Below, piece by piece: positions 59,301 through 64,000 of a DNA stretch of 64,000 bases. The position numbers and the translations under genes were made by a program. Source of the DNA: Planctomycetota bacterium (GTDB lineage: Bacteria; Planctomycetota; Phycisphaerae; Phycisphaerales; UBA5793); NCBI GenBank assembly GCA_013112555.1, contig JABFGK010000002.1, forward strand, positions 1,550,001-1,614,000, given 5' to 3'. The notes below the pieces were generated by a model. It was not told the DNA's origin. It did no database searches and saw nothing but the letters and a program-made list of their open reading frames with translations. Within the stretch, counting starts at the first letter, position 1. Every line of letters begins with the position of its first letter.

Positions 59301-59545
59301 CCGCGAGTATCACCGTGAAGTGGGGGAGTCTCCGGTTGACGGAGTTGAATCTCCATCTGTTTGACCACCCGATCAGCCCAACCCGTGCCGGCATATCAGT
59401 CAAGATCGATGGCATGGATGTTAATGGCGTGACGGCCGTGGTTCCGGATGAGAGGCAAACACCCGGCTGGCTGTCGCTGCGCATCAATGACAGCGCGCTC
59501 GTGATCAATGCAGGACAGTCACTCGAGGTGATGATCTCCGCATAG
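56360..59545 (+). CDS. Tat-exported GH116-type glycosidase (GBA2-like) with inserted jelly-roll-like domain
   Basis: A 1061-residue enzyme, larger than the usual 800-950. A twin-arginine signal NRRQFLQVSAAGTVAGL lies at about 18-34. An N-terminal GBA2-type beta domain (about 75-285 and 440-560) is interrupted at about 288-436 by a module with FADFEGENYGQW, GLVNSFLNGDRPTGTLSSP, YINFLIGGGDHPTDTCINLI and GGWGHVNIDQVEF, resembling the C-terminal domain of GH32 levanases. The catalytic (alpha/alpha) part has FWAWEGVGCCSGTCTHVWNYEH, DGLIENSQHNTYDINFEGP and SDQLFGQGWAHQLGLG. By analogy with GBA2, Glu598 is the candidate nucleophile and Asp713 the acid/base; this is recall, not an alignment. It probably releases glucose or xylose for the importer encoded upstream. 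Confidence 0.88.
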   Translation: MTTSGSNSDQSSSNALNRRQFLQVSAAGTVAGLTSAAAQATSSCAPGSSCCSPQDPSVRHFVPADKTLSSDWIHTLIRRGEPSVYSGSQLSTIGMPVGGIAAGQLYLRGDGSLGCWQIFNRHVNTGYGRDNYQYRTPDSPVRQGFAIRIGPEHGDSAWRPLNRAGYRPGNEITFQGRYPVGTVSYQRDGEPVHVTMRAYSPFIPLDTDASTLPATVFEITVANDTDRFVEIALIGWLENAVLLDNGQYLEANLYSNSTRLGGTDLAPAMMLHSAGPLPDGANRQQRDPIIFADFEGENYGQWITTGSAFGDKPAAGALPNQQAVTGFEGEGLVNSFLNGDRPTGTLSSPTFTIKRRYINFLIGGGDHPTDTCINLIVDGRIVETETGQNSEQLQWRSWNVEHLEGREAAIVIVDRHSGGWGHVNIDQVEFADTPKRGPGGPVNRLPDFGTMALASLDSGTTAYIRDPKAALFSDTLGRASGIECRCGRERPLGYVETPTVALDTREQRTFRFVLAWHFPNRPEVGNEYATRYADAAAVVRHIDEHFDRLSSETHRWVDTYYEQSTLPHWLLERLHWPVSNLATGTCLRHADGRFWAWEGVGCCSGTCTHVWNYEHACARLFPELERSVRIGQDLGVALHEDGLVGFRGLTNGWYAADGQAGTILKCYREHLMSPDDGFLMQNWPAIKKALEYSMTQDENDDGLIENSQHNTYDINFEGPNTMVGSLYLAAVRAGEEMARCMADTEFAERAHRVFESGKRLSSQRLFNGEYYIQLVDLEAHPRYQYGDGCLSDQLFGQGWAHQLGLGYVYPTEQVRIALNSVWKYNWAPDIGPQNEAHTPERWFAAPGEPGLFTCTWPRSAFLEQGVRYKNEVWTGIEYQVAGHMIWEDMLTEGLSIIRGVHVRYQPEKHNPYNEVECGDHYARALASWGCYLALCGYEYDGPAGKLAFDPRLSENGRFRAAFTTAQGWGTFEQDTRSTPRTASITVKWGSLRLTELNLHLFDHPISPTRAGISVKIDGMDVNGVTAVVPDERQTPGWLSLRINDSALVINAGQSLEVMISA

Positions 59546-59556
59546 TGATTAACAAG

Positions 59557-59578
59557 CCCACGGATTTCTATCCGTGGG
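59557..59578. terminator. Bidirectional hairpin between convergent genes
   Basis: A perfect 9-bp stem CCCACGGAT / ATCCGTGGG with a TTCT loop, 12 bases after the glycosidase stop and 56 bases before the end of the convergent zinc-ribbon gene. It lacks a T run on either strand. Confidence 0.5.
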
Positions 59579-59633
59579 GTATGCAACAGGTCCTCCCAAG
59601 GTGTGTTCACCCGGAGAAGTCATGGCATCATCC

Positions 59634-60269
59634 TCACTCACATGAGGTGTGAGTCCCTTTTTCGGCTCCTCTGCGCTTCTCGCAGCCACGCTCCTGCACC
59701 ACCCGCGCCATGCGGTCACCGTCTCGCCCATTCTTTGGCCGCACGCGGATGACGGTGCTGTTGTCATCGGCAAGCCTGATGTAGACACGGGGGATGAGCA
59801 ATGACCAGCATAGTTCAGCGTGAGCAATCTCTGCCCACAAATAAGAGCAACGTCTCTGTCGTATCGTGTACCGGCGAATGATCTCAACGGTATCTGTGCG
59901 GGCAATCACCGTGCGGATTGGGTAGCGGGTATCAACTCGACTGCGACGGAGATGGTAGTTATATGCATGGAACGCGATATCCAATGCCAGTGCGCCGAAC
60001 AGAAAACTGCTGAGGATCGGACGGTCGTTCCCGACGGCGATCAGCCAGACCAGGAAGAGAAGGACGATCGTGGATCTCGACATAAGCATGAACAGGACAT
60101 GTGTGCGGCAGTGCCATACATGCGTCTGCTCGTCATACGCCCAGCCACATTCCGGACAGTTGCCTCTGGCGGGCAGGCCATTGAGGATATACCGGCACTC
60201 CGGACACCGGCCCAGACGAACTTCGGTGGGCAGGGGTTCAGGCGGCGAGTTGGCTCCGCTGTCAGTCAT
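59634..60269 (-). CDS. Small membrane protein with N-terminal zinc ribbon
   Basis: A 211-residue protein. Near the N-terminus is a zinc ribbon CPECRYILNGLPARGNCPECGWAYD (two CxxC pairs 13 residues apart), followed by two hydrophobic segments (about 56-75, LFMLMSRSTIVLLFLVWLIAV, and about 81-95, SSFLFGALALDIAF) and a basic cytoplasmic part with RTDTVEIIRRYTIRQRRCSYLWAEI, which may be a PH-like strand set. ATG 60269 overlaps the stop of the permease gene in ATGACTGA, so the two are translationally coupled; an open frame continues 41 codons upstream inside the permease gene but is not needed. A related ribbon is in the protein at 39128-39682. Function is unknown. Confidence 0.7.
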   Translation of the reverse strand: MTDSGANSPPEPLPTEVRLGRCPECRYILNGLPARGNCPECGWAYDEQTHVWHCRTHVLFMLMSRSTIVLLFLVWLIAVGNDRPILSSFLFGALALDIAFHAYNYHLRRSRVDTRYPIRTVIARTDTVEIIRRYTIRQRRCSYLWAEIAHAELCWSLLIPRVYIRLADDNSTVIRVRPKNGRDGDRMARVVQERGCEKRRGAEKGTHTSCE

Positions 60270-62346
60270 CCAGCCGCACCCGATCCTCTTGTTCTCCTTC
60301 ATCCTCGAGATCCTCACCATCCAGTGCCTGTTTGCGCAAGCGCGCTGCCTGATCCTCCGAGTGCAGCGGCGATACGCTCGTTGATGCGTCATCGTCCATC
60401 ACCGATTTTGGCGGTGGCGACTCGCCCGACCAGCGGAGCCCCTTGGTGCCCGAGCCCTTCGGCGGAATCTGAGGCGGGAGCAGCGGCATCCCCGACCCGT
60501 CGCCCTTCAGCATCGTCGGCAGTATCAAGATCAGCCCGATGATGAAGTACGCGATCGCAAAATCCCACGCCGGGTACCGGTCCGCACCGGCCGGCACATC
60601 AAGTCCCGGGATCAGGTAATGCAGTGCATTCCCCTCGATCGCATATCCGTGAATCACACCCAGCAAACTCAGCGCGCACGCTACCAATGACCAGGCACCG
60701 GCTGCGACCCACCGCCGGTCGACGAGGAAGGCCGTCATCGCAGCCCAGATCATGGACAGCAGCAGCATCCCCCGCTCCAGTCGGAACAGGCCGTGAATTG
60801 AAAACCCGAGCCAGGTCCGCGTGTTTCGATCCGGTACGTCCGGCCGTTTCAACTGCTCTTGAATCGTCGAGATGCGGTGCGTCGGTTCTGCCGGCGCCGC
60901 TTGACCAGCAGCAGGAGTCTCTATGTCCGGCTCGATGTCCACTTCGAGTCCCTGCTGGGCCACTTCAGTGATCGGTGTCGTCGGCGCCATCTCGATCGCG
61001 CCGGAGCCCGGCCCATACGGTGCCTGGCCGACCATCACCATCAATGCCGCCAACGCCGGGAATAACCCGACGGCGACCGCACCGGCATGCGGCTTCGGCG
61101 AAGCCGTAAACGACTGGGCCGTAATGATCACACCGATCCACAGCAGGATCGCTGCCCCGGCCGTGATCGGGATCACCGCTTCCACTGCAGCCGTCAGGCC
61201 CGTCAGGCACAGCAACCCGATGGCCAGTGCATTCATGAGGCTGTAGGCCCAGCCGGCTCCCATGCCCTTCCAACCCGGGTGCCCGATATAGATCGTCGTC
61301 GGGAAACAGGACCCGAGAAAGCCGCCAAGAATCGAACCGATCCCGTTCACCATCAACGACGGGGCCGTTGCATACTTGTCGCCTGCTGCCTCAGCCGACT
61401 CGAGATTCTGCAATGACCCGACAAGATTGAACAATCCCATCGGGATGATCACGCCGAGATAGGTCAACCACTCGCGCGAGACGAACGCATCAACAATCAT
61501 GGGCCAGACATATCTCGGGTCCGGCAGAAACCAGCCGCCCTTGCCGACGCTCTCCGTCACGGCTGCCACCTCACGGAGATTTGCCGCATCATTGACGAGC
61601 CACGTCACGCCGGTGACATGCCGCAACGCCGTCAAGGCCCACGCCAGTGCGGCCCCCACAATCACGGCCACCAGGCCGGCCGGCAACCCGAACGGCATGC
61701 GCGCCCGACCGAAATAGCCGGCCAGCAGAATCACCAGCGGCACGAGCCCGATCAGCGGGTCGGCAAACAGCCGCACGACGAAATCCATGGAGATGAATGT
61801 GAGTGCAATCCCGGCCAGTGCTGCCAGTAGCGCAGCCCGAGGTGTCGAGGCCCGAATCCACTGTGCAACAAACGACCCGAAGAACTCAATCAGGCCGCTG
61901 CCGATACACGCGATCATGCCGGCTGCATACGCGGCCTGCCAGGCCTCGTCCGTATTGCTCCCATCGAACTTCAGGTAGTACACCGGGAGCATGATGAACA
62001 GAATGTAGGCAAACACGCTCGGCGTATTGATGCCGTAGGGCAGGGCCGTCTTGTGTACGCCTTCACGCCGCGCCCCCCACCATGCCTGCACTGCGTAAAA
62101 CAGATTCCCGAATATGACGCTCACGCCGACGGCCGGGATGACGTGGTGCAGCACCTGATCTCCCGGCATGTGCACCAGCGTCTTGAGCAGTGCCAGGATC
62201 ACGAGCAACTGAATCAGATTATCCACCAGCAGCCCGAACAGGCCGTCAATATCACCGCCGCCGATGCCGCCCGGGACCGGGAGTCGTGAGCCGGCCAGCC
62301 CGGTACTGCCTGTTCTTGATGCTGTCGTCATCATCATCATCATCAT
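60262..62346 (-). CDS. NCS2-type (xanthine/uracil/AzgA-like) permease with long C-terminal extension
   Basis: A protein of about 694 residues. The first 470 or so residues have about 12 hydrophobic segments and the strings TALPYGINTPSVFAYILFIMLPVYY, GLFNLVGSLQNLESAEAAGDKY and GFLGSCFPTTIYIGHPGWK, which fit the NCS2 family of nucleobase permeases in its AzgA-like branch. A hydrophilic insert (about 480-540) is followed by three or four more hydrophobic segments and a Pro/Ser-rich tail, which ordinary NCS2 proteins do not have. The start is ambiguous: six consecutive ATG codons (62346 to 62331 on the minus strand) follow AGGAG, and any may serve. The substrate is not known. The zinc-ribbon gene downstream overlaps its stop. 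Confidence 0.8.
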   Translation of the reverse strand: MMMMMMTTASRTGSTGLAGSRLPVPGGIGGGDIDGLFGLLVDNLIQLLVILALLKTLVHMPGDQVLHHVIPAVGVSVIFGNLFYAVQAWWGARREGVHKTALPYGINTPSVFAYILFIMLPVYYLKFDGSNTDEAWQAAYAAGMIACIGSGLIEFFGSFVAQWIRASTPRAALLAALAGIALTFISMDFVVRLFADPLIGLVPLVILLAGYFGRARMPFGLPAGLVAVIVGAALAWALTALRHVTGVTWLVNDAANLREVAAVTESVGKGGWFLPDPRYVWPMIVDAFVSREWLTYLGVIIPMGLFNLVGSLQNLESAEAAGDKYATAPSLMVNGIGSILGGFLGSCFPTTIYIGHPGWKGMGAGWAYSLMNALAIGLLCLTGLTAAVEAVIPITAGAAILLWIGVIITAQSFTASPKPHAGAVAVGLFPALAALMVMVGQAPYGPGSGAIEMAPTTPITEVAQQGLEVDIEPDIETPAAGQAAPAEPTHRISTIQEQLKRPDVPDRNTRTWLGFSIHGLFRLERGMLLLSMIWAAMTAFLVDRRWVAAGAWSLVACALSLLGVIHGYAIEGNALHYLIPGLDVPAGADRYPAWDFAIAYFIIGLILILPTMLKGDGSGMPLLPPQIPPKGSGTKGLRWSGESPPPKSVMDDDASTSVSPLHSEDQAARLRKQALDGEDLEDEGEQEDRVRLDD

Positions 62347-62622
62347 GAGTCCTGCACTCCTGTCAAACCAGCCGTGCCCACCCGTATTTGCCGCTCTCAT
62401 CGTACTGGAATCGCAGCGTCGATACACCGTTGCATCGGCCACATTCTCCCTTTTTGATCACTCGTGGAAGCGGTTGCCGGACCTGTCCCGGGCCGACCCG
62501 CACCCGACACCCAATACTCCTGCAAGAAATCGTGACGGGCCGATCTCCAATGTTTACAATGTGGCACGAGCCCGTCACGTGACGACGTGCACCGTTCCTC
62601 ACCAGCGGAAAGACGCAGCATC

Positions 62623-63159
62623 ATGGCAGAATCAGTCATCTGGACCGGCCGATCGTCCCAACTGACCAACATCAAGTCATTCCTTGTCTGCTTGGTCATC
62701 TGGATCTTGCTGATCCCGACCCTGTGGTTCCTCTGGGAGAAGCTCGGGGCCAAGTGGTCGCTTATTCTGACAGCCGTCTGGTTCGGCCTGCCGTTCCTGT
62801 TCGCTGCCAAGCAATGGCTCAACGTCAAGTTCTACGTCTACGAGCTGACCTCTCAGCGCATGCGGATTACCAAAGGGATCCTGTCAAAACGGACCGATGA
62901 ACTCGAACTCTATCGCGTCAAGGACATCACGCTCGTTCAGCCATTCTTCATGCGACTGTTCAAACTCGGCAACGTGGTCCTGGATACCTCGGACCGCACG
63001 ACGCCGACCGTCACGGTGCAGGCCGTCCGGGACCCGCGCCACCTCCTCGATGAGCTGCGCGAAGCCGTCGAAACCATGCGCATGCAGAAGCGCGTCCGAG
63101 AAGTCGATTTCAGCGACGGCGACATGGACGGCGGCGACTTCTCCGACATGGGCGATTAG
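62623..63159 (+). CDS. Bacterial PH-domain (DUF304) membrane protein
   Basis: A 178-residue protein with two hydrophobic segments (about 17-38 and 45-63) and a following bPH2 domain: FYVYELTSQRMRITKGILSKRTDELELYRVKDITLVQPFFMRLFKLGNVVLDTSD, then TVTVQAVRDPRHLLDELREAVE. This is the standard DUF304 pattern (YxLTxxRI...G.......EI.L..I..I). The C-terminus is acidic (DFSDGDMDGGDFSDMGD). ATG 62623 follows GGAAAGA. It is divergent from the permease gene and stands alone. Family function is unknown, often membrane stress or cell-envelope related. Confidence 0.85.
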   Translation: MAESVIWTGRSSQLTNIKSFLVCLVIWILLIPTLWFLWEKLGAKWSLILTAVWFGLPFLFAAKQWLNVKFYVYELTSQRMRITKGILSKRTDELELYRVKDITLVQPFFMRLFKLGNVVLDTSDRTTPTVTVQAVRDPRHLLDELREAVETMRMQKRVREVDFSDGDMDGGDFSDMGD

Positions 63160-63244
63160 CACGCGTGCGGTAGAGCACGCTGCCGAAGAGCCCTCCTGTT
63201 TCCTCCCCCGTCATCCCCCTCCTGTCCATCCTCCCCTCCGGATC

Positions 63245-63262
63245 GCCAATCTCCCGATTGGC
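63245..63262. repeat. GCCAATC-tccc-GATTGGC palindrome, copy 1
   Basis: An 18-base perfect stem-loop. An identical copy lies at 63519-63536. Both are followed by pyrimidine-rich sequence containing GCTCCTCCC, so a larger segment was probably duplicated and then diverged around REP copy D. Confidence 0.65.
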
Positions 63263-63326
63263 ACTTCTTACTCCTTCCCCAGTCCCGATGCGGGGGGCCT
63301 TGGTCGGCGTGGGTGCTCCTCCCGTT

Positions 63327-63453
63327 CGTCATGCCTGCGAACGCAGGCATCCAGTGAGATTCATCCCAGGTCTACTGACGTGTCGCACGAAGTGGCTGCA
63401 GGTCGAGTACACCACCCCGTCCCCACTGGATTCCCGCCTGCGCGGGAATGACG
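63327..63453. repeat. REP/dRS3-like paired palindrome element, copy D
   Basis: A 127-bp element. The left arm (63327-63354) is CGTC-ATGCCTGCG-AA-CGCAGGCAT-CCAG, and the right arm (63426-63453) is CTGG-ATTCCCGC..GCGGGAAT-GACG, identical to the right arm of copy A. About 70 bases separate them. Confidence 0.85.
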
Positions 63454-63455
63454 AG

Positions 63456-63503
63456 TGAGGACTGTGCTTCGCACCGGGATGACGGATGAGGACTGTGCTT
63501 CGC
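63456..63503. repeat. 17-base direct repeat TGAGGACTGTGCTTCGC
   Basis: Copies at 63456-63472 and 63487-63503, separated by 14 bases, directly after REP copy D. Confidence 0.7.
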
Positions 63504-63518
63504 CGATAACGCCGGTTC

Positions 63519-63536
63519 GCCAATCTCCCGATTGGC
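63519..63536. repeat. GCCAATC-tccc-GATTGGC palindrome, copy 2
   Basis: Identical to the stem-loop at 63245-63262; the two copies bracket REP copy D and the 17-base direct repeat. Confidence 0.65.
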
Positions 63537-63828
63537 GTTGTTCGTCCTCGTTCCCACCGGGAGCGGCCTTCTGCTCCTCCCCCTTCCATCTGTACCGTCT
63601 GTATCGATTGCGCATGTCGTCTCCCGGACATGCAAGCGCCATCCGCTCGCTTCACCCGCTCTCATATGTTCCACTTGAAGTGCATTGACATCACGACAGG
63701 GTGGCACACGGTGCGTGCCGGAGGCAAACTGAATCGCACCATCTCGAGCATGTGTTTCTATGTGTGTACCGGCCCTGTCAGAGAAAGAGACTGACTGATT
63801 GATACCACCTACTCCAGGGGTCGACCTT

Positions 63829-64000
63829 CATGCCGGATACACACCGTTCCCCACTCTCGATCAACACCACCAGGCCCGGTGAAGCAGCCGTTGGTCGTGC
63901 CAGACGGGCGCGAGCCCGGCGCATCCATGCTCGGCGTGCCATCCTGCGCCTCCGCCTGTTTGCGCGCTGGTGCAATCCGTGGTGTGCCGTCGAGGCAGGG
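63829..64000 (+). CDS. Possible 5' end of a gene running off the window
   Basis: An ATG at 63829, with AGGGG about nine bases upstream, opens a frame that stays open to the end of the window (57 codons). The peptide begins MPDTHRSPLSINTTRPGEAA and becomes Arg-rich (GRARRARARRIHARRAILRL). No family resemblance is visible. A minus-strand frame also covers this stretch, so the call is weak. Confidence 0.3.

Larger units (their letters stand above)
63160..63828. other. 669-base repeat-rich region without recognised gene
   Basis: Holds REP-like copy D, two GCCAATC palindromes and a 17-base direct repeat, listed separately. The open frames here are translations of the repeats. From about 63660 to 63828 nothing is recognised. 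Confidence 0.5.

Noticed and set aside
63329..63707. Overlapping minus-strand frames with SPHSSFPRRRESS-type peptides
   Set aside because: These are translations of REP copy D and the adjoining direct repeats, a known source of spurious proteins.

Overview
The window reads as a stretch of chromosome from a planctomycete, most likely of the class Phycisphaerae. The evidence is a GC-rich sequence with several hallmark families: type II pseudopilin-like proteins with the [25 protein letters not shown] leader, a secreted thioredoxin fold with dockerin-like EF-hands, an HAF-repeat protein, a PEP-CTERM-like sorting tail, Tat-exported enzymes, and intergenic repeats whose antisense translation gives the PLTYVRGS peptide common in planctomycete gene predictions. 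No rRNA, tRNA, phage or transposase gene was recognised. This is inference from gene content, not from a marker gene.

Layout. 1-8.3 kb: 3' end of gltX, a small membrane protein, hrpA (minus strand), an isolated nuoA, ispG with a 4-base frameshift, and a DUF4230 protein. 9-13.7 kb: accessory exported proteins (an orphan pseudopilin, a thioredoxin-dockerin fusion, an HAF-repeat protein) around an overlapping pair that resembles a nuclease-fold toxin plus a DUF2283 protein. 13.7-16.3 kb: a tight two-gene unit on the minus strand, a helical-repeat protein followed by a KAP-type P-loop NTPase, which is the best candidate for an undescribed system here. 16.5-28.9 kb: housekeeping (M19 dipeptidase, RNase Y, mfd, a frameshifted dnaJ/cbpA-like gene, a TIM-barrel protein, nth, an alpha/beta hydrolase). 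29.2-32.2 kb: DUF502 membrane protein, hpf, PTS-Ntr-like EIIA, HPr and a Rieske ferredoxin. 32.2-40.9 kb: dihaem peroxidase, lpd, a phosphoesterase, an SLC13-type transporter, UDP-glucuronate decarboxylase, a zinc-ribbon membrane protein, a small alarmone-hydrolase-like HD protein and ispF.

41-52.3 kb: a lipoprotein, an HTH-TPR protein with a good upstream promoter, a PEP-CTERM-like protein, a four-gene pseudopilin cluster, then a minus-strand run of secreted proteins (phytase-like esterase, a planctomycete family of unknown function, an asparaginase-like Ntn hydrolase). 52.4-59.5 kb: a complete sugar ABC importer (ATPase, permease, binding lipoprotein) followed by a large Tat-exported GH116-type glycosidase with an inserted jelly-roll-like domain. 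This looks like one unit for exporting a glycosidase and importing the released sugar. 59.6-64 kb: a zinc-ribbon membrane protein coupled to an NCS2-type permease, a PH-domain membrane protein, and a repeat-rich end with the start of one more possible gene.

Repeats: three copies of a 125-127 bp paired-palindrome (REP/dRS3-like) element, a tandem 36-bp repeat, a nested 13-bp/7-bp palindrome, and small duplications at the right end. Two conserved genes (ispG and dnaJ) each carry a single frameshift. Either the gene is really disrupted or the assembly has small errors, and the sequence alone cannot decide.
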